A stretch of 64,000 nucleotides of DNA. It comes from Leishmania infantum JPCM5 (lineage: Eukaryota; Euglenozoa; Kinetoplastea; Trypanosomatida; Trypanosomatidae). Positions within the stretch are counted from its first letter, which is position 1, and each line of letters starts with the position of its first letter. Made by a program: the position numbers and the translations under genes. Under the pieces are notes generated by a model. It was not told the origin of the DNA. It did not search any database and saw only the letters and a list, made by a program, of their open reading frames with translations. The stretch covers positions 62,001 to 126,000 of the forward strand of contig NC_009418.2 in the NCBI RefSeq assembly GCF_000002875.2. Reading direction: 5' to 3'. Shown piece after piece: positions 1-11,482 of the stretch.

Positions 1-3000
1 CCTGAGCGTTTTCTTTGCTCTCCTCTGGCGTCTGTGGTTTCGCGTCCACCACCCTTTTCCCTCCCTTTCATATAGCGCCTTTCGTGTGTGCATGTGCTGG
101 AAACGCGACCTGTCGCTCCTGTTGAATAGCTCTCTCCTTCCCTCTGCATCCACTTCCTCCGTCAGGTGCGCCTCTCTCTCCCGGTGTATGCGCAGATGAG
201 AAGTGGGTGTATGGGGGTATGGGAGCAAGGACGTGACGGGCAGACGGTGCCGAGCGACATAGATGTCGCCCCCCTCCCTCCCTCTCCTTTCCTCTCCTCC
301 CCAACACGTTTTTCTTGCTGGTTGCGGTGTGGCCGCGCTCCTCTCGAAGGCGTTTGTTTGCTCTTCAGCATCATCCCTTTGTTGTGTTTCTCGGCTACTG
401 TTTATCTTGGCTTGACGAGAACCGATGACCTCACACGGCTTTCTCTTCCCGTTTTTTCGCTGTTCTCGCTTCTTGTGTTGCACATGAGTCGAGATGTACA
501 CGGAGCCGTCACTGCCGCAGAGCTTCTCTACTTGGTCGTCGCCAGCACCTCCTCTTTCTGTTAAGAGGCAGAGGAGTGCAGGCGTGTGTTGCGCACATGT
601 GGCGTGCAGCGACACCCCCTCGCCCCTTCGGAAAAAAGGGGGAGACATCAACGGAGAAAACCACAACGCAAAAGAAATGCCTCTGCTTGACGCAGCAGCA
701 GCAGTCGCGGATTCGCAACACCGCTTTTTCTCACTCTCCTTCGCTCTTTCTTGCTTTGTTTTTCTCTGAAGCGTTGCGCTTTCCTTTGTTTTCATGGTTT
801 GTCTGTCCGCGTGTCTGCGTGTGCGTGCGCGGCATATAAGCAAGGATTGCAGGGGTGCCTCGGTTTACTTTGCGTGTGTCTGCGTCAACGAACAAGCAGC
901 TCTGTGTGTTCCTTTTCGGCCTTCGCGTGACTTTTTGGGTCTCGGACGATGGGGAGGTTCGCTGGCGGATGATAGTGCTGGTGGTGTACATCGTCGTGGA
1001 TAACCTCGTGTCTCCTCGGCTGGTCGCGTTTTTTCACTCATCGCCGTTGAGTCGCCCTGTGTATGTCGCCTCTTTTTGTGTTTGTTTTCGTTGTTCTTCT
1101 CTTCGCTTGGCCGCCCCTCCTGGGATATCTACTCATGTACGTGTGTGCCGCTTCTCCCCGAAAATGTGTGCTGCGTGCTGTATGGGCCTTTTCACCTCTA
1201 CTATGCGTGCTTTCACTTCGTCAGCTCCTCCGATTTGGTCCGCGTTTTTCCGCTGCGCGGCTTTTCGTTTCTCTCGAGTTTATTTTGCGTTTTTGTTTTG
1301 TTTTCTAACGCGCTCAATCAACGCGGTGCTTATGTATGTAAGCAGGTGGTAGAGAGAGATTGGAGGTGAGGGAGTCGCACCCTGTTACAACGGCAGCCCC
1401 CCTCCCCCTTCTCAGGCGAGCACAAGAGTCCACACAGACTCACACAGCTTACCAACGCAGTGGCACACGCATGAAATTGAAGAAACGAAGCGTCAGCTGA
1501 GGTTCTTCAGAGGTGCACACGCGTCACGGTGCGCGCTCCAGGTATTGAGATGCGGCCACGCGCGCCTCTGCTGTCGCTCTTTTTGCTTAATTTCTCCTGT
1601 GGTGCTTTTTTGTTTTGCTTTGTGCGTGTGCGTGTGTGTGTGTGCCTGTATCGCTTCTGTTTACTTCGTTGCTTATTGTCGCCTCCTTGCGTGTGGGTCT
1701 TTCCTCATCACCGGCGCACGTCTGCTCGCCCTCTGTGTGCGTGTGTGTCCCTCTTTTTTTGTTGCGTTGTGCGCTTTACGTGGCAGCGCGTGTGCGCGCC
1801 CGCTGTGTATGGCTCCCTTTCGCGTTTGTCTGTGGGTGGATCGTTTTCCGTATGGGAGATCACACGGTAACCCCACACGTTCCGCTCGTGTGGATCACGA
1901 GGGGCTTAAATCCAAACATAAAATTAAAAAAAAAAGAAACGACGCGTGCCAGATGGAGAGGTGCGACCTGCGGATCTCGCTCGCAAAAGAGAGGGAGCGG
2001 GTAACGCGGCGGGGGGGGAGCAACAGCGAAGACGTGCGCTCCGATGTCTTCCGAAACCGACGCGGCAACCTTTGCTTCCGTATGTCGGAAAGGTCTCGTT
2101 TCACGTGGGCGTTTTGGGGCGTTTGCGCTTGAGCTGATGCCGTGCGACCGCTTTTTTCTCTTGTCTCACGCCACCCTCTGCCATTAGACGCAGCTCACAA
2201 GTCGAACGTATCCACCTCTCACAGATGCGGCCCTGTGCCTTTCTCTTTTCTTCCTTTTTTTTCTTCCCCCCCCCCCGACTTTGCTCGCACGCTTCTACGG
2301 ACCCCTGCCTTGTCCCCTCTCTCTCTGCGCCGCCACATGTCACAACTCTGTGCTCTCCCATTAGCGTCTCGACTTTCGCTCGCTAATATGCCGCCTCTCT
2401 CCAGATCCTCCTCCTTCGTCTCCCCTGCACCCCGCGCGCACATGTGCGAGCTTCACCCCCTCCCTTCCTCTTCATTCCTGTCTGTCTGCCAGTGTGCGTG
2501 TGTCATGTGCTCGCGAAGGGGGCGGGGGTGATGGGGGGCGAGGTGCTGATAGAGACGACTTGATGTCTGAGTTTTTTTTGGGATTTTAAACGTTTCCTTT
2601 TCGAGTTTGTGCGTGTGTATTGTATTGTGTTGCGTTGCGTTGCTCTCTCCTCCTCTCGCTATCGGCATGCGCTCCCGCTGCACGTCTTCTCTTCTCATTT
2701 CTTCAATTTTGCATGCTTGAGTCTCGCCTTGTCTTGCTCTCCCCCCGTTTGCTGCGTTCCGCTCTCTCTTCGCGTCTTTGCGTCGGTCGCGCAACAAAGT
2801 ACTGATGCCATCGTGAGCCCGGTGTTCCTCGGAACGGGCTTCGTAAGCACGGCGCCTGCTTGCAGGTGCCCTCACCTCCCTCTATCCCTTACTCTCAGCG
2901 CCCTCGCATCGCTCTCCTTACTGCGACGGTGTACACGGGCGCATGTGTGGAGGTGGCACCTTTGTGAAGGCCTGATCAGTTCAAGGGCCAGGGAGCGGAG

Positions 3001-3322
3001 GGGGTGGGTAGGAGATGATGCAGAGGGAGGCGGCGCTGCGTGGGGTGGTCATCTGCTGGATGCGTGTGTTTGTGGGAGGTTGTTCCCCCAAAGGCGCCCA
3101 CCCCACCTCTCCTTCTCCTATTCATCTCCCACCCACCCCCCACAGAAACGAAAAGAATCGGTACAACACCGAGGTGCGGGATGGGTGACGTACACACGGA
3201 CTCGATACGGTGGCCCGTGCATCACCTGTGGACCCCCTCGCTTCCCCTCCCTTTGGCCTCCCCCCTCCACTCCCACGGCCTCGTGTTGCACTGCGCAGCT
3301 CATTTGTTCATCACGGCACACA

Positions 3323-3400
3323 CTCTCTCACCACCTTCCCCTCTCTCTCGCTTGGCACGTCATTTATTCGGCCGCACTGACGGACATCGGCACTGTCGAG
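3323..3400 (+). promoter_or_regulatory. Candidate SL trans-splice acceptor for the 3682 gene
   Basis: A C/T-rich tract at about 3323-3353 is followed by the first downstream AG at 3399-3400, about 280 nt before the ATG. This is the usual trypanosomatid arrangement. The exact AG is inferred. Confidence 0.4.
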
Positions 3401-3426
3401 CACAATCCCAGGACAATTTACACAGA

Positions 3427-3445
3427 CACACACACACACACACAC
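3427..3445. repeat. (CA)n microsatellite
   Basis: Short CA dinucleotide run in the presumed 5' UTR of the next gene. Confidence 0.8.
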
Positions 3446-3681
3446 TGCTGACGCTTGTGCGAGCGAGCGTCAGTGTGTTCTCTACTGGCGCTGGCTTTGC
3501 AGTTGTTTCGCTGGAGAGATAGAGACGGCAGTAGCTACGCACCAGCAGCAGCAAGCGGAGGAAGGAGGGAGAGAGAGAGAGCTCTGCCGCGGTAGCGCTC
3601 GCAGCTGTCAGCGCTCACTGCCGCATACGCACAGACTTGCGCACGTGTACCCTATCTGATAGGTAAGGCTGGACAGTGGGA

Positions 3682-6156
3682 ATGAGGTCTGCGATAGCGC
3701 TGCATGCTGCGCGAAGGTGCACCCGACTCACGCAGTTGCCAGTCATGAGCGCATATGTGATGCCTCGTCGCTGCTGCGCCTCCACCTCCTCCTCTTCGCC
3801 TCTGTCCGTCTCAGCCGTGGACGGGCCAACTCTGCACCCAAGCGTCGCATCTGCTCACATGCACGCCAGCTGCCTCCTGGCGCAGCTCGTGAGCGAGCAG
3901 ATGCCATCCTCTCTGGAAGCGTTGGTGTCGCTGACGGAAGAGTGGTGGGGGTTAGTCGAGCGGCTGGTGCAACTGCCGGTGGTTGCTGCCGATCTGGGCC
4001 AGCTGCTGGTGGAAACCGCACACGCGGAAGAGGTCCAGCGTGATCATGGCAGCGCTGGGCTCGAGGAAAAGGCTATTGCGCAGTGGGAGGAGTGGGTCTG
4101 GACCAGTGTTCCCCGCACGGTGCCTGCCCCTGCTGCGCGCGAGGCCGCTGTAAGCGAAGATGCTTTGCCTGTTTCTCCTCCCGACATCCTCTCCTTTACG
4201 CAGTTTGCGGACCTTCTGCACTCTTACGATCGCTATCGTCTCGGGGTCCGCTGGGGTGCGTCCCGCCCCAGTGGAGACTGGGCGTCACGTGGAGGGGCCG
4301 TCGCTGCCGCTGCCTACTACCGCCGACGTTACTTCCTCCACCCGTGGCATGGTATGCACTGCCCCGCCGGCGCGGCCGAGCAAATGCCTTACGTGCATGT
4401 TCTGCAATGGATGTTGGCGCGGAAGGGAAGCAGTGTCGAGGCGTCGCCAACCGCGGCAGAGCTGTGGGAGCGCCACCGCGCACTGGAACCATTTCAACCA
4501 TCTTCGTCTTCTTTCAAGGCCTTGGATGTGTGCTGCCAGAGCGGCTACGTGTCGGACTTGCTCATTCGCGCTGGGGCCGGCGTCGTGGTGGCAGCCGATG
4601 CCGACCCCACCGCACTCGCCAACGCAGAGTCTACGTATCATGAGTGCGTGCGTGAGGGCGGAGGCAGAAGCCGGAATGCTGTGCTGTACACCCGCCGCTG
4701 TGAAGGGTTGCCTCGGCCAACGGCGGCGCGCGCCAGCCGCCGCAGCCCGTCCGCGCCAAAGAGAGGTGGTGCCGGTGCTGACGTTGGAGCTGGAGTGCAG
4801 TCGACGAGCGCGTCCGCGGCTGAGCGCCGGCGCCGGCGGGCCAGGGAAGAGGGACGAGGCTACAGCGGATTGACCTGGCCCAGCGAGGAGAGATCCATCT
4901 CGGGCGCCGAGAGCGCCGACGCGGACGCTTCCGCTGGTCCATTTGATGTGCTGTACATCCACCCTCCTAGCGCAGTATCCATCTGGCCGGTCGCAACGAC
5001 GGAGCAGTTCAACCTGCGCAGAACGATGTGGTGGCACAAGCTGAATCACAGTGTGGAAGCCGAGGGGCTGGACGCAACTCTTCTCCTTCCGTATCTCCCT
5101 TGCACTGCGGCGCCAGCACTCGCACGGCACAACCCTCTCGCCACGCGCTCCGGCCTGGAGCGGGCGCTTGATGCGCTTCGTGCGGATGTGACGGAGCGCA
5201 GCGCGGCTGCGTCCCCGTCTGGTGACGAGGCACTGCGTAGCGGCGCCCTCCTAGCCGATGAAGGGTACGTAGTGCTAGTACTACCTCGAACCTATGACAC
5301 CGACCTCCTGCTGCGCGGCGAGATGCTTGGGGCACCTTCGTTGGCGGACTGGGCGGTGCCGCAGCTGGACGGCTACTACGATCTGATCCTCCGCCGACGC
5401 TGTGGCGCGCACGCTCCCCCGTCGGCGAGCAACGCAGCGCAGTCGTCGAACGGGGTGGATGGCATGCTCTTAGGGGCCTTTCGTAATGCGCAACGCCGAT
5501 TCGAGAGAGCCTCGAGTGGCGCGTCTGCACAGTGGGCTGCGGAGTTGCAGCGCATCTCCCGGGAGGAGATGTGGCATGATGTGCTAGTGCTGCGCAAGAG
5601 CCGGACAATGGCCCGTCGGTGCGCCGCTCCGCATACGGAGGGCTTGGGGCAGGACAGGGCGGCGGCCGCCGGCACGGTACAGTGGGAGGACTCTTTCGAG
5701 TACAACGAGTACTACCCTCGCGGTACGGTTCCACACACAAGCCACCACTGGACCGCCCTGGTGCCCACCTACTCGTATCTCGAGGAGGACTTCTACGAGT
5801 CTCCGAGTGCCGCGCGCAACTTCTTGGCGGTGGGCTACCCCGTCTCAGCCAACTCAGCAGTGACCGCCGGCTATGGCGTGCCGGTCGGCGCGACCCCAAG
5901 AGCCGCCGCAGCGGGGGAGCACAATCCAGCAACCGATGGTGTGAAAGAAGCTTCGCATCTGGCGTCTGCGAACTTCCACACCGTCTTTGCGCAGGAGCTG
6001 CGCACGCGGCGCCGCTCGAAGCTGCGCAAGCTGGCCCTGAGTCCACTGGAGCAGCAGGAGTGGTATATCGATGAGAAGCTGGTGAAATCGAGTGCTGCCA
6101 AGCTGGAGCTGCTCAACGAACTCTCCAAGTGGGATCTGAAGGACTACGATAAGTGA
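3682..6156 (+). CDS. Mitochondrial-type SAM-dependent methyltransferase-like protein
   Basis: 824-aa protein. The ATG at 3682 was chosen over an upstream in-frame GTG at 3676. The N terminus (MRSAIALHAARRCTRLTQLP) is rich in Arg, Ala and Leu and has no acidic residue, which fits a mitochondrial presequence. Near residue 281 there is a class I methyltransferase motif I-like segment, LDVCCQSGYVSDLLIRAG, followed by VVVAADADP, where an acidic residue would contact SAM ribose. A motif IV-like segment, FDVLYIHPPS, lies near residue 421. Between them is a low-complexity insertion rich in Arg, Ser and Ala. The C-terminal third contains many Tyr and Trp residues and ends in a charged helix. The length is roughly twice that of typical rRNA methyltransferases. 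It could be a mitochondrial rRNA methylase, or a non-catalytic mitoribosome or assembly factor built on that fold. The substrate cannot be told from sequence. The fold call is moderately sure; the function is inferred. Confidence 0.6.
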   Translation: MRSAIALHAARRCTRLTQLPVMSAYVMPRRCCASTSSSSPLSVSAVDGPTLHPSVASAHMHASCLLAQLVSEQMPSSLEALVSLTEEWWGLVERLVQLPVVAADLGQLLVETAHAEEVQRDHGSAGLEEKAIAQWEEWVWTSVPRTVPAPAAREAAVSEDALPVSPPDILSFTQFADLLHSYDRYRLGVRWGASRPSGDWASRGGAVAAAAYYRRRYFLHPWHGMHCPAGAAEQMPYVHVLQWMLARKGSSVEASPTAAELWERHRALEPFQPSSSSFKALDVCCQSGYVSDLLIRAGAGVVVAADADPTALANAESTYHECVREGGGRSRNAVLYTRRCEGLPRPTAARASRRSPSAPKRGGAGADVGAGVQSTSASAAERRRRRAREEGRGYSGLTWPSEERSISGAESADADASAGPFDVLYIHPPSAVSIWPVATTEQFNLRRTMWWHKLNHSVEAEGLDATLLLPYLPCTAAPALARHNPLATRSGLERALDALRADVTERSAAASPSGDEALRSGALLADEGYVVLVLPRTYDTDLLLRGEMLGAPSLADWAVPQLDGYYDLILRRRCGAHAPPSASNAAQSSNGVDGMLLGAFRNAQRRFERASSGASAQWAAELQRISREEMWHDVLVLRKSRTMARRCAAPHTEGLGQDRAAAAGTVQWEDSFEYNEYYPRGTVPHTSHHWTALVPTYSYLEEDFYESPSAARNFLAVGYPVSANSAVTAGYGVPVGATPRAAAAGEHNPATDGVKEASHLASANFHTVFAQELRTRRRSKLRKLALSPLEQQEWYIDEKLVKSSAAKLELLNELSKWDLKDYDK

Positions 6157-6796
6157 AAGGGAGAGTTACGGATGAGTGACGCACGAGCGCGTTGGATGGA
6201 TCCCGTGCATGCCAGTGTGCCTGTTTGTGTGTGTGCGTGCGCGGAGGGGGTTGATAGCCTCTTCGGTCACTTCCTTAATGCCAATTGTGCGCGTCGTCTT
6301 CACAGAGTTCAGGCAATGTTTTGTCTTGCTTGCTCGTGCCCATGTGTGCGGGCAGTCTGCAACGGCGGTGCTGCGGAAGGCGGATGTGCGGATGGATAGG
6401 AGGAGGGGGGTTGAACACCGCAGCAGGAGTCCACGCCGCCACCTCTTCGCTCCTCTCCGCCGTCTCCACCACACCGTCCGCATTTCCTTGTGTGCCGGCT
6501 CTAAGCCTCTGCCACCCTGACACACATGCGCAAAGGACCAGAGAAGGAAAAGAATATATTAGCGTGGTTTGTGGTGCAACGAGAACACTTCAGTTGGCAT
6601 GCGTGTCATCGTGCCGCGCGTCTTTGCCTTCGTTGCTCGCCTCTGCCTCTACTTGTACCATTGCCCATGCCTCGGTTGATTGCACCACTCCTCACGCTCC
6701 GACCTTCCCTGTCTTCGTGCGCGCCACCGCCCGTGCCATCCCTTCCCCATCTACGCCCCTTTCAGCAACATATTATCACCGCCTTTCAATCTGTGC

Positions 6797-6845
6797 CCTA
6801 CCCCACTCCCTCGCCTTCACCGCCTATCCCCTCCACCACTCCCAG
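6797..6845 (+). promoter_or_regulatory. Candidate SL trans-splice acceptor for the 6981 gene
   Basis: Nearly pure C/T tract ending in CCCAG, with the AG at 6844-6845, 136 nt before the ATG. Confidence 0.5.
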
Positions 6846-6923
6846 CAGCACTGCTCAATCAAGCATCTAAGCCTCCCCCCACACACACTCTCAGACGTTT
6901 TATATATCTCTTTCTGCACACGA

Positions 6924-6944
6924 ACACACACACACACACACACA
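6924..6944. repeat. (AC)n microsatellite in 5' UTR
   Basis: About ten AC units, 36 nt before the ATG at 6981. Confidence 0.85.
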
Positions 6945-6980
6945 TTCATCATTTCTATTTTGCACGTACACATCGCAGCC

Positions 6981-8456
6981 ATGACGGAGGAGATTGTCGC
7001 CCCTGCCGTGCCGCAATTCGAGAACGGCGAGCCCAGCTTCGAATACGACCACATCTTCCGTTGCTTCAAGGGGAGGGGCAACGGCCTGCTCTTTCGGATG
7101 GTCAACACGAAGCAGAAGAAGTGGGCCTTCTACAACGACACGGCGGACACCATCATGCAGGTCAGAGCTCGTTTCAGCCCGGATTGCAAGGTGGAGAAGC
7201 TCAACCGCGCCCGCGCGACACAAGTGCCGATCGGCACGGAGGAACACCCAGACCTGTTCGAGACGGTTGTAACACTGGAGGTGCACCCCTTCGCGACTGA
7301 GCCGTTCATCAAGGGTGATGTGAACGGGTTCGAGCTGGAGTTTCACACGGAGCAGATTCCGGTGAACGACGTGAAGTTCATGAACCGCCACCGCATCTTG
7401 CCGCGTTACGACAAGGTGTACAAGTGCTTCAAGAGCGAGGGCAACGGTCTGTTCTTCCGCCTTGTGGATGAGAAGGACAACAAGTGGTACTACTACAACG
7501 ACACGCACGAGTTCCGTATGACGGCCACGGTCAGCTTCCCCAGCGCGGACGAGGTGAAGCCGCTCGGCAACACGGAGACGGTGCCGGTGCAGGACGATGA
7601 AAGCGAGGTGGCCTACCAGATCACGGTGGAGCCGGGCAATGCGGAGCCGTTCATTGAGGGCGTACCCGCCTCGTACCACCAGACGTTCAACGCGAACCCG
7701 ATCGACGAGAACTGCCTGGACCCGAAGGATGTCCAGTACATCAACGGCGAGCCGGACAGCAACATCATCGACCCCAGCCAGTGCAAGGTGTACAAGTGCT
7801 TCAAGGAAAACGGCAACGGGCTGCTTTTCCGCCTTGTGGACGAGAAGGCCGGTCGCTGGGCCTTCTACAACGACACGCATGAGTATCTGATGAAGCCCAA
7901 GGTCCGCTTCTTTGGCGGAGCGGCCGTGGTGCCCGGACCGGACGCGCAGGTTTCGCCCGACCCGGAGGAAGAGGACACGGCTGTGATCACGGTGGAGATC
8001 CCCCCATGCGAGACGCGCTTGTTTATCGAGGGCCGCCCCGCAAAGTACGAGGTGTCCGTGGTCGCCGACAGCATCCACAAGACCGCGCCGGAGGAGAGCC
8101 CGGAGTTCGTTAATGGTGAGCCCGACCGCAAAGTCGTGAACTACGACGCCGTCTACCAATGCTTCAAGGACAAGCCGGAGGCCCGACTCTTCCGCCTCGT
8201 CGACTCCAACCGCCAGCAATGGGGCTTCTACAATGACACGGCCGACGTCTTCTTCGTCGCGCGCTTCACCTTCGACGCCGAGGGCAAGGTCCGCGCCCTG
8301 GGTGACACGGAGAAGGAGCAGAACAGCGACAACGAGACCGAGTACCTTGTCTCCATCCCACCAATGGAGACGGTGGCGTTTGTTCAGGGCGACGTGAGGG
8401 GCTTCAAGTCGCAGTTCACTGGCAAGCGTAGGACGTCCGTGCCGACACCTGCGTAG
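6981..8456 (+). CDS. Four-domain DUF1935 calpain-related protein, copy 1
   Basis: 491-aa protein starting MTEEIVAP. It is made of four tandem DUF1935 domains at about residues 12-125, 135-240, 253-362 and 374-481. Each carries the signature (F/Y)xCFK, then GNGLLFRLVDEK-like, then W(A/Y/G)FYNDT, and a closing (P/L/A)F(I/V)xG motif. The fourth domain has KPEARLFRLVD in place of the GNG form. DUF1935 occurs in kinetoplastid calpain-like proteins such as the cytoskeleton-associated CAP5.5 and SMP-1 groups. No calpain protease core, Cys/His/Asn triad or N-terminal MGC myristoylation signal is present, so this is a non-catalytic family member. A structural or membrane-cytoskeleton scaffold role is inferred. 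The next gene is a diverged tandem paralogue. The start is the first ATG at which the domain repeat pattern begins. Confidence 0.9.
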   Translation: MTEEIVAPAVPQFENGEPSFEYDHIFRCFKGRGNGLLFRMVNTKQKKWAFYNDTADTIMQVRARFSPDCKVEKLNRARATQVPIGTEEHPDLFETVVTLEVHPFATEPFIKGDVNGFELEFHTEQIPVNDVKFMNRHRILPRYDKVYKCFKSEGNGLFFRLVDEKDNKWYYYNDTHEFRMTATVSFPSADEVKPLGNTETVPVQDDESEVAYQITVEPGNAEPFIEGVPASYHQTFNANPIDENCLDPKDVQYINGEPDSNIIDPSQCKVYKCFKENGNGLLFRLVDEKAGRWAFYNDTHEYLMKPKVRFFGGAAVVPGPDAQVSPDPEEEDTAVITVEIPPCETRLFIEGRPAKYEVSVVADSIHKTAPEESPEFVNGEPDRKVVNYDAVYQCFKDKPEARLFRLVDSNRQQWGFYNDTADVFFVARFTFDAEGKVRALGDTEKEQNSDNETEYLVSIPPMETVAFVQGDVRGFKSQFTGKRRTSVPTPA

Positions 8457-9317
8457 AGATGCGCACTCGTGGTCTAAGGGAGCTCGTGTACAGCACAGCC
8501 CTTTGCACTTTCCACCTCCCATACGCGCGACGGAAGTGAGCGTAGTTGCGGCGTCGTGCGGAGAGTGACTGTGCGTTGCGAAGTAGAGGAGGGGAGGAGA
8601 GGGAAGGTGAGCAGACGGGGGGGAAGGGAAGGAGAGGGGGGTGTCGGCCGCGGATGTGGCGCTTCCCACACATCTCTGGCTTCGGTGCTTTTCCCGCCCA
8701 GCTCTCCCTCTCTCCCACCTCCTACCGCGTTGACACATGCAAACGCTCAGGTCCGCCGCCCCCTCCTCTTCTCGCTCTTTTCTGTTTGTTCTTTGCTGGT
8801 GTCTTCTCTCTCCTTGTCTTTGGCAGGCCCGCATGTGCGCCTGAGCTTGCAGGCTTGAGCGTCCGCCGTGCCCCCTCCCCCTGCAAACGCGGCGGGGTCG
8901 CGAACTAGCCGATAGGACGGAGGGCCCAGGGGCAGATCGCACGCACAGACAGACACTCACTCACTCTGATCAGCGCGACCAATGTGGTAGAACAGTTAGG
9001 CATGGCAGGGATGCGATGACGAGAGGGCGTGCTCGTGTTCGTGTGTGTGTGTGTGTCTGTACGCATGCTTTTGTGACAGTGCGCGGGCCTTTGAAGTCGA
9101 TGCCTGCAGAAGTAGATGTTCGCTTCGCCTCCTCGTCGACGACAAGGCTACACGGATGGGGCTGAGGCAGACGGCGGACGACATACACACTGATGTCATC
9201 CGGATCTCGAGCCTCTCGTGCCCCCATCATTCATGTATTCGCTTCTTTCATCTTGATACTTCTTCTTCTCATGTGCCGCGCCCACCGTTATCGAAGTATA
9301 ATATTCCGTGCGTATGC

Positions 9318-9336
9318 ATATATATATATATATATA
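9318..9336. repeat. (AT)n microsatellite
   Basis: Alternating AT run, preceded by GTATGC and followed by CATGTATGTG. Confidence 0.85.
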
Positions 9337-9460
9337 CATGTATGTGTGTGTGTGCCCTTATATGTGAATCTCATCTCTGTTTCTTCCTGTTGCTGCTGCA
9401 GCTTACCCTCTCTGCATCTCTCTCGCTGTAGCACCCGCGGCTCTCTCACACTCATGCACA

Positions 9461-9492
9461 CCGATACGTGCGGAGGTGAGCGCACGTATCGG
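9461..9492 (+). other. Perfect 12-bp inverted repeat (hairpin)
   Basis: CCGATACGTGCG at 9461-9472 is the exact reverse complement of CGCACGTATCGG at 9481-9492. They are separated by the 8-nt loop GAGGTGAG. Seven of the 12 pairs are G-C. In the transcript this would form a stable stem-loop in the 3' UTR of the first DUF1935 gene, or in the 5' leader region of the second. Function is unknown. Confidence 0.75.
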
Positions 9493-11435
9493 CAGGCAAG
9501 CATGCAGCTGCACACACCAGACACGCCTACCACACGCACTTGCTGAATACCACACACAACAGGATACTTGTGCATTATTTGTCTTTGTATTTTCCGTTTT
9601 CGTTCTGCGTTTCTCTTCTCCACCTCATAGTTGTGACGCATCAAGATTGGGTCTCACCCTTTCCCTCCCCACCCCTGTACAGCGGAACAGACATACACGC
9701 AGGTATACACACACATGCCCAGCTACACCGATCTGACATGCAAGCGCGCATTTTTTTTCGCTGGCCTCCGGTGTATCGCTGCCCCCTTCCCCCTCCCTTT
9801 TTCCCTCCCCTTCACCCACCCACTTGCGTGTGTGTGCTATTCGTTTCTCCTGTTCGTTTTATCTATTTTTGCTTTCTTCTCCTGAAATGTCCCCCCCCCC
9901 TCTCTCGGTGTGCGTGCGTGCGTGCGTGGGTGTGTCGGTGCGTGTGGCCGGGCTCTTCGTCTTTCTCTGGAGGCGTCCGCCTTGCTGGTCTTCTCGCGCT
10001 CTGTTCCTCTTGCCTTCGGCGATTTCTCGTGTTCTGCCGGATCCGCATAATGCGCATGCACGGCTTGCCTTGTAAGCTGGGCACACTACGGCGTGACTAA
10101 ACCCCCTCCCCCAACTCCCTGGCACACAGTGTACGCCCACGAAACCGTAGCTGACCCTCCCACTTCTCCTTCCTTTGATTGTGTTCAGCGTGCCTTGATA
10201 TTATGCTGCTCTGGCTGTTGCGTGAGCGTGCGCGCGCGCGGGGTATTTCATGCGCGAGAAGGGGGCGAGGAGTGTGTCTGTCTGTCTCTGTGTGTGTCTG
10301 TGTGCCGGTGTTGCCGCCCTTCTTCCCTCCTCATTTCACCCACCTATATCCCCCCCGCCCATCTCCTCTCCACTTTCTCCGTCTTTGTGTCAAGCGGATG
10401 CCATCACAGCGCGACGGCTCGCAGAAAGAGCTGAGGAGGGAAAGGTAAATCACGGATCGGCGATCCGCTCTCGCACACGTGTAGACATAAGCGAGGCGCG
10501 CACACACACACACACTCACGCAAAAAGCGAAAGGAAGAAAACGACCCGGTGCAGGCATGGTGAGAGGGGTGAGGTGTGTGTGTGTGTGTTTTGGTGGGCG
10601 GCAGCCTGAAACGTGGCTGTGAACATCAAGAAGAAGGCGGTCAGCTCCCAAAAAGACACTCGAGCCGGCGTCTGGCGCTCTGTCATCCGCCTACAAGTGT
10701 TCCGTCCGGTTGCTTTCGCAAGTCGCGCCCTCTCCCATCCGCGTTCTCACCCCCTCCATGTGTACGGGACGGCCCATTGCAAACACGCGCATCCACGGCG
10801 TAGGTACCCCATCCCCCTCTCGCCCCTTCTCCACCTACTCGTCTCTCGCTCCCTTCACTGCTCCTGTCCGCGCGCACCGGAGCTCATCAAGCTCACCTTC
10901 GACGTCTGCCGTTGGCCAGTGCGAATCGGACCGAAACAACAAGAACAACAAAAAGAGGGCTCTTTTCGGCACAAGAGTCCACGAAAGCTAAGAAGCAGAG
11001 GATCATCACACACGCACACGCGCGACGCGAGAGGCACCGCCAGGCGCTTCGCCGCCCAACACCCTCCTCCTCCTCTCCTCCCGCGCACTCTCTTAGGGCA
11101 TTTTTTTGCCGCTTGTATTGTATCCCCTAGTCGCACAGTCGAGGTGCGTAGGGCGCCCATGCAACTGCAGCAGCAGTGAGGCGAAGCCCACGAACTCGCC
11201 TGCCCCAGTGCCGCGGTTGCGAGCCTGTATGTTTGTGTGTGTGTATGTGTGTCTCTCTGCTGAGTAGGAACCGAAAGCTTATCTTCCTAGAGGCAAGAAA
11301 CAAGCAAACAGATAGACAAGCAGCGCTGAACGGAGGGACAAGCTGCCCACCGACGTGCACACACACTGTCCTACACGCACTCACACGCGCGCAGATCAAG
11401 GTCCGCAGCACACAGCGAGGAGGAACTCAACGGCT

Positions 11436-11482
11436 CATCCCTCCTTTTTTTTTCCACTCTCTATCTCTCCTCCTCTCTTGAG
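11436..11482 (+). promoter_or_regulatory. Candidate SL trans-splice acceptor for the 11829 gene
   Basis: A long C/T tract including nine consecutive T residues is followed by TTGAG, with the AG at 11481-11482. Confidence 0.45.

Larger units (their letters stand above)
1..3681. other. Left-edge non-coding spacer
   Basis: No open frame here has the composition of a trypanosomatid gene. The frames that stay open are rich in Cys, Ser, Leu, Phe, Val and Arg, as expected when pyrimidine tracts and TG/CA repeats are translated. The stretch probably holds the 3' UTR of a gene to the left of the window and the 5' UTR of the gene at 3682. No tRNA cloverleaf or rRNA was noticed by eye. Confidence 0.6.
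6157..6980. other. Intergenic spacer
   Basis: Spacer between the methyltransferase-like gene and the first DUF1935 gene. The 3' half is strongly C/T-rich and leads to a CA repeat just before the ATG. The long frame open upstream of 6981 encodes only Ser/Pro/Thr/His-rich sequence from this tract and is not taken as coding. Confidence 0.6.

Noticed and set aside
2609..3451. 280-codon frame in the left spacer
   Set aside because: Cys/Ser/Leu/His-rich translation of spacer ending in a CA repeat.
6285..6980. In-frame upstream extension of the first DUF1935 gene (232 codons)
   Set aside because: It encodes Ser/Pro/Thr/His-rich sequence from the C/T tract and lies across the likely trans-splice site. 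Domain similarity starts only after 6981.
6900..8960. 686-codon frame on the minus strand over the first DUF1935 gene
   Set aside because: Antisense shadow caused by GC-rich third positions of the real gene; rich in Val, Leu, His and Arg with no motif.
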